A stretch of DNA of 64,000 nucleotides from Ferrimicrobium sp. (GCA_022690815.1 JALCZJ010000011.1:17584-81583); one strand, 5' to 3'. Counted from the stretch's first letter, positions 1 to 9,079 are shown. The notes: a model not told the origin generated them from the letters alone. Program-made: numbers and translations.

Positions 1-94
1 CTACCTACCCTTTGGCGGCGGAGCCATTCACTACGTCCAATATGGCGTGACCGACCAGTTTGGTGGAGCCATCGATACCGATCAGAGCTGCTAA
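1..94 (+). CDS. C-terminal fragment of an unidentified protein (partial)
   Basis: The second plus-strand frame is open from base 2 and ends at a TAA at 92-94, giving about 30 residues that begin YLPFGGGAIHYVQYG and end TDQSC. The composition is protein-like rather than random, and the stop overlaps the TAG of the convergent CoxE-like gene by 3-4 bases, as is common between neighbouring real genes. The body of the gene lies before the window. I do not recognise the family from so short a tail. Confidence 0.35.
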   Translation, partial: YLPFGGGAIHYVQYGVTDQFGGAIDTDQSC

Positions 95-1428
95 AGGACC
101 TGTTCGACGAAGTGTTCGAGCTGGCGAAGTGTTCGGCATTCGACCACGGCGCGACACCAGGGTGCGTAACTGGCTAACGCCGAGTCACCGGTATCCCAAT
201 ACCCACGAGGCTCTGGATTCAACCAGTAAGTAGCCCTGGCCCGCTCAGCAAAACTGCGAAAATGCTGCTGCTCAGGATCATGGTAATTAGACCGTGCATC
301 GCCACAGATGATCAAGGTCGTCGTGGCCGAGATCGAACTCCCATAGCGCTCATCGAAATGACGAAAGGTGGCTCCGTAGTCCGAATGCCCGACGAGCCCC
401 ACCACTTTGGCCGACTGAGCAACACTGCGGAGTGCAGCCTCGATATCTTGGTTGTCACCAAGGAGCTCGGTCACCTCATCGATCTCGTCAATGAAGGCGA
501 AACTGCGCAGCTTTCGCAGTTCGTGTGCGAGAGCATACAACAGCTGCATCGTGAATCGAGCAAAGGAGGCAACCGACCCGGAGACGTCGGCAAGCAGGAC
601 GACCTCTGGCCGCATCGGACGATCCTCACGGGTGATGGGCGAAAGGGGTACGCCACCGGTCGAAAGCGAGTGGCGAATCGTCGCCCGAAAATCCAGTCGG
701 CCGGCGTTCTTGGAGCGATGTCGCCGCTCTAGCTTGGCCGTCAGTTTAACAGCCAACGGCGTGATGATGCGGCGCAGTTCGCGCAGCTCTTCGCGTGAGG
801 CATGCATAATCTCTGCGTCCTCCGCCAGATGCAGCCCAAGGGTCCTTGCGACCTCGGTCGCTCCACGGGCCTCGACAATGCGAGCGAGCACCTCACGGTC
901 GATGGTGGCAGCGAGTTCGCCAAGGCGTCGGTTCACCTGGTAGTCAGGATCGTCGAAGGCCGACGCCGGTTCGCCCTCGGCCTGGGTTGCGAGCCCTGCG
1001 AGCAATTCAAAGCGCAGTCGATCCAAGTCCAACGCACGACTCGTGCGATAGGCGTAGTACACCCCAGACACCGGGCGCTCTGGTGACACCCCGCCAAATC
1101 GATCGACCGCTTGACCTACCAGTTCACTGAGTCGATCCCACCGTTCGTTCAGGAGTGCATCCCGGATCGCATCGAAGAGCTCATCCTCTTCGACCGATGG
1201 ATCCTGATGAGCGCCTGCAACGAAGAACACATCGAAGAGACGATAAAAGATCGTTAGCGACGACGGGTCCTTGATAAGGGTAACCGCAAGCGCCGCACGC
1301 ACGCTCACGCGATCGAGCAGGTCGATGACCGACAAGGCCGCTGCGGCATCAATCACCGACGACGGGCTCACGCTCACGCCAGCCGCCCGTAGGGCGGTCA
1401 CGAAATCAAGCAGCGTCGCTAGCAGCAT
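91..1428 (-). CDS. CoxE-like von Willebrand factor A domain protein
   Basis: This 445-residue protein resembles the CoxE/VWA family that partners MoxR-type AAA+ ATPases, which are thought to remodel or mature enzymes by inserting metals or cofactors. The C-terminal half carries the VWA fold with a MIDAS motif of the DxSxS type (LADVSGSV, about residue 280), followed by TTTLIICGDARSNY. The N-terminal part is the alpha-helical region usual for CoxE. The MoxR gene lies immediately upstream, with one base between its stop and this ATG, so the two are surely cotranscribed. No CO-dehydrogenase genes are in view, so the client is unknown. It is the last gene of the long minus-strand array. Confidence 0.85.
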   Translation of the reverse strand: MLLATLLDFVTALRAAGVSVSPSSVIDAAAALSVIDLLDRVSVRAALAVTLIKDPSSLTIFYRLFDVFFVAGAHQDPSVEEDELFDAIRDALLNERWDRLSELVGQAVDRFGGVSPERPVSGVYYAYRTSRALDLDRLRFELLAGLATQAEGEPASAFDDPDYQVNRRLGELAATIDREVLARIVEARGATEVARTLGLHLAEDAEIMHASREELRELRRIITPLAVKLTAKLERRHRSKNAGRLDFRATIRHSLSTGGVPLSPITREDRPMRPEVVLLADVSGSVASFARFTMQLLYALAHELRKLRSFAFIDEIDEVTELLGDNQDIEAALRSVAQSAKVVGLVGHSDYGATFRHFDERYGSSISATTTLIICGDARSNYHDPEQQHFRSFAERARATYWLNPEPRGYWDTGDSALASYAPWCRAVVECRTLRQLEHFVEQVL

Positions 1429-1429
1429 C

Positions 1430-2281
1430 TCAAACCCGAGGAAGCAGTTCCTTGAGGGCCCGCTCGATGTCCGAACGGTTCTTCAACAAGATCGGTAGCG
1501 TGGAGGCAACAACGTCATCATTAAGCGAGGACACCGAAAGGGCCAGCAACGATCGGGCCCAATCGAGCGTCTCTGCAATCGAAGGGATCTTCTTCAGATC
1601 CATCGAGCGCAGCCGGGCGACTACCTCGACAAGACGAGCCGCCAACTCGTCATCGATCTCGGGGAGCGCCGCGCTCACGATGGCGCGTTCGCGCTCTTGG
1701 CTGGGGTAGTCCAAGTACAGGTAAAGTGCCCGTCGCTTGAGGGCCTCTGAGAGTTCTCGCATGCCATTGGAGGTCAAGATGACCACCGGCTTAGACGTTG
1801 CCTGCACCGTCCCCAACTCTGGAATGGTAACTTGGAACTCCGCCAGCACCTCTAGCAACAGCGCTTCGGTCTCGACCTCCAGCCGATCCACCTCGTCGAT
1901 GAGAAGAATCTTTTCGCCACCACCCCGAAGGGCCGCGAGCAACGGTCGCTCCAATAAGTAGTCGGCTGAAAAAATCGATGAGACCTCTTGATCTGCGCTG
2001 CCCTGGAGGGCCAGCAGTTGCTTGCGATAGTCCCACTCGTAGAGAGCGCGCGACTCATCAAGACCTTCGTAGCACTGAAGCCTCACCATCTCCAACGCAA
2101 AAGCCCTCGCGAGTGCCTTCGCTAGCTCGGTCTTGCCAGTTCCAGCGGGTCCCTCCACCAGAATTGGCTTCTCAAGCTTGGTTGCCAGAAAAACAGTGGT
2201 GGTGATCTCGGTACTGGGAAGGTAGCCAACCCGACTAAGCGCCTGGTCGACCTCGTCTTGATTTTGTAGGAACAACACCAC
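1430..2281 (-). CDS. MoxR-family AAA+ ATPase
   Basis: A 283-residue AAA+ ATPase. The Walker A motif is GPAGTGKTE (about residues 44-52), the Walker B region is ILLIDEVDRLE (about 125), and a sensor-1 region VVILTSNGMREL follows. The length and single AAA+ module fit MoxR proteins of the CoxD/YehL type. It sits 6 bases after proA and directly before the VWA partner. MoxR-VWA pairs act together as chaperones that activate metalloenzymes or stress responses; which enzyme this pair serves is not shown by the neighbours, which are proline-biosynthesis genes. Confidence 0.88.
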   Translation of the reverse strand: MVLFLQNQDEVDQALSRVGYLPSTEITTTVFLATKLEKPILVEGPAGTGKTELAKALARAFALEMVRLQCYEGLDESRALYEWDYRKQLLALQGSADQEVSSIFSADYLLERPLLAALRGGGEKILLIDEVDRLEVETEALLLEVLAEFQVTIPELGTVQATSKPVVILTSNGMRELSEALKRRALYLYLDYPSQERERAIVSAALPEIDDELAARLVEVVARLRSMDLKKIPSIAETLDWARSLLALSVSSLNDDVVASTLPILLKNRSDIERALKELLPRV

Positions 2282-2287
2282 TCCAGG

Positions 2288-3559
2288 TTAGTGACGAGTC
2301 TGGCCCTCTCCTTCGATGAGGATCTTCGTGGTGGTAAGCTGCGCAGCTCCCATCGGACCACGGGCATGGAGCTTCTGGGTACTGATGCCGATCTCGGCGC
2401 CCATCCCGAGTTGACCTCCATCAACGAAACGTGTGGAGGCATTCACCAGTACGCTGGCGGCATCGACCTCTCGCTCAAAGCGCTGTGCATGAGCAAAACT
2501 ATTGGTGATGATAGCCTCAGAGTGGCCCGAGCTAAAGTGTCTGATGTGATCGATCGCCTGATCTAGGTCGTCAACCACCCTGACCGCCAAAATAAGATCT
2601 AAGAATTCGCGAGCATAATCGTCCTCAGTGGCCACGTGGGCTCGCGGACAAAGCGCTCGCGTTTGCTCATCCCCTCGAAGTTCAACGTTGGCGAGGGCAA
2701 CATCCAAACGGGGTAAGAGGGCCCTGGCGACCGCGCGATGGATGAGCAACGTCTCCATCGCATTGCAAACACCTGGGCGTTGTAGCTTTGCGTTCTCGAT
2801 AATTGCCACCGCCATCGCAAGATCAGCGCTCTCATCGACATAGACATGGCAGTTACCGTCGCCATCGATGATGGTGGGAACACTGGCATAGGTGCGAACC
2901 GTGTTGATCAGCTCCGGCCCTCCTCTTGGGATCAGTACGTCCATAGCGGAGCCGAGCTGCATGAAGGCGATGGCGCTCTCCCGAGTCGTCTGGCTCACCA
3001 TAGCCACCAGATCCTGGGGCATGCCAACCTCGCCAATCGCCCCTCGAAGCGCGTCGACGATAGCTCGATTGGAGTGCACTGCGAGCGAAGATCCTCGCAA
3101 GACAATGGCGTTACCGGCATAGAGCGCGAGCGCAGCCGCATCAGAGGTGACATTCGGACGATTCTCATAGATCACCCCGACAACCCCTAACGGGACCCGA
3201 ACACGACGCACGCGCAACCCGTTGTCCAACACCCAACCATCGACGACCGCACCAACGACGTCGGGTTGGTGTGCTACCGATCGAATCGAGGCTGCCATCG
3301 CCCCAAGACGCGACTCGTCCAGTGTAAGGCGATCACGCTGGGCACTGGTGAGCGCGTTAGCCTCGGCAAGATCTTGCTGGTTGGCGGCCAGGATCGCGTC
3401 ACGATTCGCCTCGATACCGACAGCCATCGCCTCCAAGAGTCGTTGTCGCATGGCTCCGGTGCTCGTCGCCAGCGTCCGTTGGGCTTGGCGTGCGCGCTCA
3501 GCAAGCACCCTTAAGGCCTCGACGATGCCCTCATCCACTACAACCTGGGGAGTGACCAT
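2288..3559 (-). CDS. proA: gamma-glutamyl phosphate reductase
   Basis: ProA reduces L-glutamyl 5-phosphate to glutamate semialdehyde with NADPH, the second step of proline synthesis in the cytosol. The protein (423 residues from this ATG) has the aldehyde-dehydrogenase-like fold with VPLGVVGVIYENRPNVT, the catalytic cysteine in RPGVCNAMETLL, and a C-terminal TTTKILIEG. An ATG at 3586 would add nine residues; I prefer 3559 because it falls 4 bases after the proB stop and gives an N-terminus of family length, but neither start has a strong ribosome site. The proB-proA order after obgE is standard in Actinobacteria. Confidence 0.95.
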   Translation of the reverse strand: MVTPQVVVDEGIVEALRVLAERARQAQRTLATSTGAMRQRLLEAMAVGIEANRDAILAANQQDLAEANALTSAQRDRLTLDESRLGAMAASIRSVAHQPDVVGAVVDGWVLDNGLRVRRVRVPLGVVGVIYENRPNVTSDAAALALYAGNAIVLRGSSLAVHSNRAIVDALRGAIGEVGMPQDLVAMVSQTTRESAIAFMQLGSAMDVLIPRGGPELINTVRTYASVPTIIDGDGNCHVYVDESADLAMAVAIIENAKLQRPGVCNAMETLLIHRAVARALLPRLDVALANVELRGDEQTRALCPRAHVATEDDYAREFLDLILAVRVVDDLDQAIDHIRHFSSGHSEAIITNSFAHAQRFEREVDAASVLVNASTRFVDGGQLGMGAEIGISTQKLHARGPMGAAQLTTTKILIEGEGQTRH

Positions 3560-3563
3560 CTCA

Positions 3564-4655
3564 TCAGCGTAGAGGCCCCGAAGCATCGTCGGCGACGACG
3601 GGTGTCAGGAGGGCCAGATCATCACGATGTACCACAATCGAGTGAGTGCCGAGAATCGCCGTAGAATCGAGTCGGCTCAGACCACGAGCGAAGATCTCCC
3701 CGTTGGCCGTTACGATCTCCACGCTCGCACCAGACATGAACCGACCCTCGACCTCTCGAACACCGACCGCCAGCAGCGAAGCTGTGCCAGAACGCAAGGC
3801 GCGCTGGGCCCCCTCGTCGATCACCAGCCTGCCCTCGGGATCGGTGGCATAAGCGATCCAAAGACGTCGTGCTGACTCACGCACACCGAGTGCAGGAATC
3901 AACGTCGAAGGATATGGACGTCCCATGACCGCGTCCTCGATCACCGCCTCCGTCTCGGCAGATGCGATCAGACAGGTGACTCCCGAACGCGCAGCGATGC
4001 TGGCAGCGGCCAGCTTCGAGGACATGCCACCGCTCCCACGGCCTGAAATCGACCCCTCGGCTTGGACGGTTCCAATTTGGTCAACCTCGAGCCGTTCCAC
4101 GAGACGCGCACCCCGAACAAGGCGTGGATCGGCATCGTAGACGCCGGGTAGATCGGTCAACAACAATAAGAGATCGGCATGGACCAGATGTGCAACCAAT
4201 GCAGCAAGTCGATCGTTATCGCCAAAGCGAATCTCCTCATTGGCTATTGCGTCATTTTCGTTGATCACCGGAACGACGTTGAAGCTGAGCAACGCATTCA
4301 GCGTTGATCGAGCATGCAAATATTGCCGTCGATCACCGAAGTCCTGCGGTGCAAGGAGTATCTGACCGATCCGGATGTCGTGGGCTCCAAAGAGAGTGGA
4401 CAACTGGCCAAGCAGTTCGATCTGTCCAAGGGCGCTCAGCGCCTGGAGCATCGAAGCCTCGCTCGGCCGAGGGATCTCGAGGCGACGCACACCGAGGGCG
4501 ATCGCCCCCGAGACCACCAAGACGACCTCTACCCCACTACGGCGCACCGAGTCGATGCCTCGCACCAACGCGGTGGCGACATCAGTACGGAACTCACCGG
4601 AATCGGTGGTCAGCGAGGTCGTGCCGACCTTCACCACCAACCGGCCAATTGGCAT
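3564..4655 (-). CDS. proB: glutamate 5-kinase with PUA domain
   Basis: ProB phosphorylates L-glutamate to glutamyl 5-phosphate and is normally the proline-feedback-controlled step. Its 363 residues comprise an amino-acid kinase domain (VVKVGTTSLT at the N-terminus, VVPVINENDAI, LLLLTDLPGVYDADPR) and a C-terminal PUA domain of about 80 residues (EGRLVIDEGAQRAL onward). The start codon overlaps the obgE stop as TGATG, which points to translational coupling. Confidence 0.95.
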   Translation of the reverse strand: MPIGRLVVKVGTTSLTTDSGEFRTDVATALVRGIDSVRRSGVEVVLVVSGAIALGVRRLEIPRPSEASMLQALSALGQIELLGQLSTLFGAHDIRIGQILLAPQDFGDRRQYLHARSTLNALLSFNVVPVINENDAIANEEIRFGDNDRLAALVAHLVHADLLLLLTDLPGVYDADPRLVRGARLVERLEVDQIGTVQAEGSISGRGSGGMSSKLAAASIAARSGVTCLIASAETEAVIEDAVMGRPYPSTLIPALGVRESARRLWIAYATDPEGRLVIDEGAQRALRSGTASLLAVGVREVEGRFMSGASVEIVTANGEIFARGLSRLDSTAILGTHSIVVHRDDLALLTPVVADDASGPLR

Positions 4656-5935
4656 CAGTCCTCCTCGAAGGTGAACTCAAAGCTACCGACTGTGACCAAA
4701 TCGCCCTCTCGACATCCCAGACGCCGTAGCATGCGAAACACGCCCATCCGCTCGAGTCGGGTATGAACAATCGCCAGAGCATCGGCCTGACCAAGGTCGC
4801 TCAACCCAACGGCGTGGAGAGCATCACGTCCTTGCACTACAAAACTGGAATCCCCCGTGCGTTCCACCTGAACCTCAAAATTTGGGCGAGGGCGATAGAT
4901 CGTTCGCTCGACGGCCCTTGGCTGCGCGGCTCGAGCCGAGTCCACGATCCTGGCGAAACCGTAAATGACCGACGCCATGTGACGACGATCGACGTTGGAA
5001 ACGACGCCAACCAGCGGTACGGCGAAGTGCTCACCAACGCGTGACATCCGCGCTCTTGCCTCATCCTCATCTTCAACAAGATCAAGTCTGGTGCCAACCA
5101 ATACCCTTGGCCGATCACCCAGCGACTCCTGGTAGTTGGTCAACTCATGAAGAAGCTGTGCGACCTGCTCCGCCATCTGGGCTTCATCCAGATCAGCGGG
5201 CACCACGAGTGCCAAAGCGACGGCTCGCTCAACGTGTCGCAAGAACGCATGTCCCAGCCCGCGCCCCTCGCTTGCACCCGCGATCAACCCCGGGATGTCA
5301 GCGACGATGTACTCCGTCGCATCGGTTGGACGCACGACCCCAAGATTCGGCACTAACGTTGTGAAGGCATAATCGGCGATCTTTGGACGAGCACGGGAGA
5401 TATTAGCGATAAGGGAAGATTTGCCGACATTGGGCTCGCCGATCAGACAGATGTCGGCTTTGAGTTTGAGCTCTAGATTAAACCAGTACTCCTCCCCGAC
5501 CTCGCCCTGCTCGGCAAAGCCTGGAGCACGCCGTCGATTCGACAAAAAGCGAGCGTTCCCCGCCCCTCCCCGCCCTCCACGAGCCACCACGACCGAGGCA
5601 CCTGGCTCCGCGAGGTCAGCGACCAACGTTCCATCGAAATCCCGTACCACCGTCCCCAGCGGTACCCCAACGACTTGATCACGTCCACCAGCGCCATGCA
5701 TCTTCTTACCCTGGCCATGAGCACCGTCGCCACCGCGTCGAAAGGGTTGGTCTCGGAATACGATCAGCGAGGCAAATTGCGGGTCGACCGTCAGAATCAC
5801 ATCGCCACCCTTGCCACCGTCGCCACCGTCGGGCCCCCCACGATCCACGTGAGCTTCTCGCCGAAAAGAGACTGCCCCCGCTCCTCCGTTACCAGCCTTC
5901 ACATGGATTTGGGCAGCATCTACAAACTCAGCCAT
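4655..5935 (-). CDS. obgE: ribosome-associated GTPase ObgE/CgtA
   Basis: Obg is an essential GTPase that binds the 50S subunit and links ribosome assembly to growth. The 426-residue protein has the glycine-rich Obg fold at residues 1-160 (KAGNGGAGAVSFRRE, GGPDGGDGGKGGDV), a G domain with G1 GEPNVGKSS and G3 DIPGLIAGA, and the actinobacterial/firmicute-type C-terminal OCT domain (about 345-426). The ATG follows GAGG with 5-base spacing. An intrinsic terminator ends only about 20 bases before the ATG, which is unusual (separate entry). It is followed without a gap by proB. Confidence 0.96.
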   Translation of the reverse strand: MAEFVDAAQIHVKAGNGGAGAVSFRREAHVDRGGPDGGDGGKGGDVILTVDPQFASLIVFRDQPFRRGGDGAHGQGKKMHGAGGRDQVVGVPLGTVVRDFDGTLVADLAEPGASVVVARGGRGGAGNARFLSNRRRAPGFAEQGEVGEEYWFNLELKLKADICLIGEPNVGKSSLIANISRARPKIADYAFTTLVPNLGVVRPTDATEYIVADIPGLIAGASEGRGLGHAFLRHVERAVALALVVPADLDEAQMAEQVAQLLHELTNYQESLGDRPRVLVGTRLDLVEDEDEARARMSRVGEHFAVPLVGVVSNVDRRHMASVIYGFARIVDSARAAQPRAVERTIYRPRPNFEVQVERTGDSSFVVQGRDALHAVGLSDLGQADALAIVHTRLERMGVFRMLRRLGCREGDLVTVGSFEFTFEED

Positions 5936-5955
5936 CGTTACCTCGTCACAAACAG

Positions 5956-5982
5956 AAAAAAGGCGGAGTCAAAGACCCCACC
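5956..5982 (-). terminator. intrinsic terminator just before obgE
   Basis: On the minus strand a stem GGTGGGGTC / GACTCCGCC with a UUU loop is followed by six U residues. Two positions are G-U wobbles that would be A-C mismatches in plus-strand RNA, so the hairpin is specific to minus-strand transcripts. It lies between rpmA and obgE with its U-tract ending about 20 bases before the obgE ATG. It may end the rpmA transcript or act as a leader attenuator for obgE. Confidence 0.7.
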
Positions 5983-6335
5983 TTCTCAATTTACTGGTCT
6001 TTCTCTGGCTTGGCGTTCCAAGCTACGCCTTCCGGACTGGCCGATCACCACCAACAGCGGCGACCACGCCCTGTCAGTGCAATGCCGTCTGCTGCGCCAT
6101 CAACCGTCCTTAGCGTCCCCGACTGGCGTCAGACACGCTCCGCCGCCTACCTTAAGGTTGTGATCAACCCCGAGGGCGGTCACGAGCTTTACGCCCACGT
6201 CGCCCAGTGCGGAGTTATCCTCGTCAATGACCGACCGTTGGCCTCGAGAGAGTATCGTAGCTGGGATAATCTCGGGAGACACCCCTAGCTAGGACAACGC
6301 TCGCGACCGACAGGCCCCAAGCGTGACCACACAAA
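5983..6335. other. non-coding spacer between rpmA and obgE
   Basis: About 350 bases lie between the rpmA stop and the terminator before obgE. Short open frames occur on both strands (for example 6100-6282 minus, 60 codons), but none has a convincing ribosome site or recognisable composition. With the terminator at its end this could be an untranslated trailer or leader RNA. I see no known riboswitch consensus. Confidence 0.4.
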
Positions 6336-6608
6336 TCAGTTTGCGGGTGAGTCATCCTCACGAGGCACCACCGACACCACCTTGCGTCCTCGATGCACTC
6401 CATAGACGACCTGCCCGAAGTCCTTAGCGAAGAGGGTATCGTCACTGCCGCGTCCCACGTTGGTGCCTGGATAAAACTTCGTGCCACGTTGGCGCACCAG
6501 GATGGAACCGGCTTGGACCGTCTGGCCGCCGTATACCTTTACACCCAGGCGCTGCGCGTTAGAATCGCGACCGTTCTTCGTCGAACCGCCACCCTTAGTC
6601 TTTGACAT
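6336..6608 (-). CDS. rpmA: 50S ribosomal protein L27
   Basis: L27 lies near the peptidyl-transferase centre. The 90-residue protein begins [20 protein letters not shown] and continues LGVKVYGGQ, the conserved L27 start; the Firmicutes-type N-terminal cleavage extension is absent. The ATG follows a GAGGA ribosome site. Unlike the usual tight rplU-rpmA pair, 283 bases separate it from rplU, and a possible promoter lies just upstream. Confidence 0.97.
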   Translation of the reverse strand: MSKTKGGGSTKNGRDSNAQRLGVKVYGGQTVQAGSILVRQRGTKFYPGTNVGRGSDDTLFAKDFGQVVYGVHRGRKVVSVVPREDDSPAN

Positions 6609-6636
6609 ACGTTCCTCACTTCCTAAAACACTACAG

Positions 6637-6645
6637 AGAATAGCA
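6637..6645 (-). promoter_or_regulatory. possible extended -10 promoter of rpmA
   Basis: The minus strand carries TGCTATTCT about 30 bases before the rpmA ATG, matching an extended -10 element (TGn plus TATTCT). I see no good -35 box at 17 bases. The position in an unusually long rplU-rpmA gap supports, but does not prove, a separate start. Confidence 0.3.
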
Positions 6646-6891
6646 CCTGCGCGAACCGCGGGCTTGGCTCACGCTCGCCTCGCCACACGCATTCCTAGCG
6701 ATGTCGATCTCGCTCCCGATGCTGATTCCCCCAGCGATATCGCTGAGCCGCTCGAACCTACCTATGCCCAAGGATCTGCTTACAATGATTCGCTCACAGC
6801 AAGTAACCGGCTGACCACCTGTCGTTAGGTCAGGGCCGATCGAGCAGTTGCGACGATGACGCTCAACCTCAATGGGCGTCCATCACCATGG
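6646..6891. other. non-coding spacer between rplU and rpmA
   Basis: The gap between these two ribosomal protein genes is 283 bases, where about 20 is usual. No minus-strand open frame of useful size is present. The Firmicutes-style protease gene prp is not here. Apart from the possible rpmA promoter I see nothing definite. Confidence 0.4.
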
Positions 6892-7203
6892 CTACTCAGC
6901 GACGATCGACGTGATCATCACGCGGGTGTACTTTTGGCGATGACCAAAATGCTTCCGCTCGTTCGCCTTGGACTTATACCGGAAACCGATCACCTTCACG
7001 CCTTTAACTTCTTCAACGATTTCGCCTCGCACGACAACACGTGAAAGCTCATCCGAGCGCGAAAGCACCCGATCATCGTCGACAAAGAGAACAGGACGAA
7101 GGGTGACCTCATCACCGCTTTGCGCATCAAGGCGCTCAACGAGAACCGTCCTACCCTCAAACACCTTGGCTTGCTTCGAGCCTACATCAACAACTGCATA
7201 CAT
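6892..7203 (-). CDS. rplU: 50S ribosomal protein L21
   Basis: L21 binds 23S rRNA in the large subunit. The protein is 103 residues, the family length, with the N-terminal MYAVVDVGSKQAKVFEG and the C-terminal signature VIGFRYKSKANERKHFGHRQ. It follows the RNase E/G gene by about 20 bases, the order rne-rplU-rpmA-obgE typical of Actinobacteria. Confidence 0.97.
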   Translation of the reverse strand: MYAVVDVGSKQAKVFEGRTVLVERLDAQSGDEVTLRPVLFVDDDRVLSRSDELSRVVVRGEIVEEVKGVKVIGFRYKSKANERKHFGHRQKYTRVMITSIVAE

Positions 7204-7222
7204 ATCGGGACCAGTATAGGAC

Positions 7223-8794
7223 TTATTGGGCGATCATCGGGTCGATACAATACCCACTACCACCACAGGTCGGGCAAATTTCGGACAACGCCTCGACGAG
7301 CCCCTCTGCAATCCGATGCCGAGTCATCTGCACGAGGCCGAGTTGGGACATCTCGTACACGTGAGTCTTGGTCTTGTCCCGAGTCAGCGCCGCTCGAAAC
7401 GCTCGCATGACGTCTTCACGATTCTGGGCCTCGATCATGTCCACAAAATCGATGACGATGATCCCACCGATATCACGTAGACGCAGTTGACGCGCAATCT
7501 CCTCGACCGCCTCGAGGTTGTTTTTGTGAATCGTCTCCTCCAGCGACACCGTGCCGACGTTCCTTGAGGTGTTCACGTCGATCACGGTAAGTGCCTCCGT
7601 GCGGTCGATCACGATCGAACCTCCAGAGGGTAGCCAGACCTTGTGTTCGAGGACCTTCTGCAACTGCTCGCGAACGTGAAAATGGTCGAAAATAGCCAGT
7701 TTCTCGGCACTAGCATCGAAATACTCGACACGATCAGCCAGCTCGGGGGAGATCGCCGCGACGTAACCCGCGATCTCATCGTAGAGAGCACGATCGTCAA
7801 TGGTGATGCCACGGAACTCCCGGTTGAACTCCTCCCGGATCACGCGCACCGCTGATGGTGGTTCACGGTAGAGTAACGCTGGCGCGTGGGCTGACTTGCC
7901 CATCTCCTCGATCTTCTTCCACGACTCCATCAGGCTATCGATATCGCGTTTGAGCTCCTCTTTGGTGGAGCCCTCAGCCGCCGTCCGCAGAATCACGCCA
8001 AACCCCTCCGGGGCCACATCGTCGAGGATACGGCGCAGTCGGCGCCGCTCATCGTCGGGCAGTCGCTTTGAGATCCCAAAGCTACCCCCACCAGGCAACA
8101 GCACTGCGAAGCGACCTGGCAGCGAAACCTCCTGGGTGAGGCGAGCACCCTTTTGGGCGATCGGATTCTTGACCACCTGGCAGATCACCACCTGCTTGGG
8201 CCTCAGGAGCTGCTCGATGCGAACACTGCGGTCGAAAGACTCAAGATCCTCCCGATCGTAGCGGACATCGCCACGATAGAGAACCGCGTTCTTGTTGGTG
8301 CCGATGTCGACAAACGCCGCCTCCATGCCAGGGAGCACGTTTGCAACCCGCCCAAGGTAGATATTGCCGCTGATGTTGGACTGCGAATCCGATGCCCGTG
8401 AGACAAAGTGCTGGATCAGCGTTCGCCCCTCCAGGATGGCCACCTGCGTCACATCGCCGGCGACATGCACCACCATCTGGTACCGGCCCACCGGACGCCC
8501 GTGGCGTTCGCGCGGGGCACGCTGGGCAAAGCGGCGCTTGATCTTGGCTCCTGCGTCGAGCGTCTCTGCGACCTGACCCTGAATCTCCATCTCCACCGGT
8601 GCCGGCTGCGGCTTGGCTGGACGTCTCCTGGACTGTGAACGACGAGGCTTGGTTGCCGCCCCCTCTCCCGGTGCCGTCGCGGCCTGCCGAGACCGGGTAT
8701 TCGAACGCCGATTTGTAGATCGTTGGCTGGTAGCAGGCTTAGGTTCGCTCGCTACCCCGTCGGATCCGGACGCAGCCGGATTGATATCTCCCAT
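7223..8794 (-). CDS. rne: ribonuclease E/G
   Basis: This endoribonuclease processes rRNA and tRNA precursors and decays mRNA. The first ~90 residues are basic and Ser/Thr/Pro-rich, without clear fold. An S1-like RNA-binding segment follows (NIYLGRVANVLPGMEAAFVD), then the catalytic domain with acidic metal ligands in ALTVIDVNTSRNVG and IIVIDFVDM, and a Zn-link CPTCGGSGYC. The protein ends 8 residues after that motif, so it lacks a long C-terminal scaffold. I start it at the ATG at 8794 (MGDINPAASG), preceded by AAAGG with 7-base spacing; the 46 codons upstream look non-coding. Confidence 0.93.
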   Translation of the reverse strand: MGDINPAASGSDGVASEPKPATSQRSTNRRSNTRSRQAATAPGEGAATKPRRSQSRRRPAKPQPAPVEMEIQGQVAETLDAGAKIKRRFAQRAPRERHGRPVGRYQMVVHVAGDVTQVAILEGRTLIQHFVSRASDSQSNISGNIYLGRVANVLPGMEAAFVDIGTNKNAVLYRGDVRYDREDLESFDRSVRIEQLLRPKQVVICQVVKNPIAQKGARLTQEVSLPGRFAVLLPGGGSFGISKRLPDDERRRLRRILDDVAPEGFGVILRTAAEGSTKEELKRDIDSLMESWKKIEEMGKSAHAPALLYREPPSAVRVIREEFNREFRGITIDDRALYDEIAGYVAAISPELADRVEYFDASAEKLAIFDHFHVREQLQKVLEHKVWLPSGGSIVIDRTEALTVIDVNTSRNVGTVSLEETIHKNNLEAVEEIARQLRLRDIGGIIVIDFVDMIEAQNREDVMRAFRAALTRDKTKTHVYEMSQLGLVQMTRHRIAEGLVEALSEICPTCGGSGYCIDPMIAQ

Positions 8795-9079
8795 GTAAAA
8801 ACCTTTCAAAATTATTCGCGCGAGTCTCGCGGTGCAATTGGCGTCGAGGCAAAGCCGATGCTCCTCGTTGCAACTGGCGTTGATCGCGCGGAGTAGAACG
8901 CACGTTACAGCACACCAACTCGGTGAAGCCACATCCGTCGACGATCAACAGCGCATCACTGTTCGTCAATCGGGTAGGCAGGCACTGCAACATCTCACTC
9001 GACAGTGTAGTAGGCAAGCCAGGAGCCTCGCTCGCCACGCCCGAGGTCCACCGCATGACCTCGATCGGTGGCCAACACG
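8795..9079. other. leader region of rne
   Basis: About 285 bases separate the PBP2 stop from the RNase E/G start codon. No gene is evident; the place where rodA is found in many relatives holds nothing. It probably contains the 5' untranslated leader of rne, a place where RNase E mRNAs are often autoregulated, but I see no identifiable element. Confidence 0.35.

Noticed and set aside
6010..6288. Plus-strand 92-codon gene in the rpmA-obgE spacer
   Set aside because: It has no ribosome site, opposes all neighbouring genes and overlaps a frame of similar length on the minus strand; neither is convincing.
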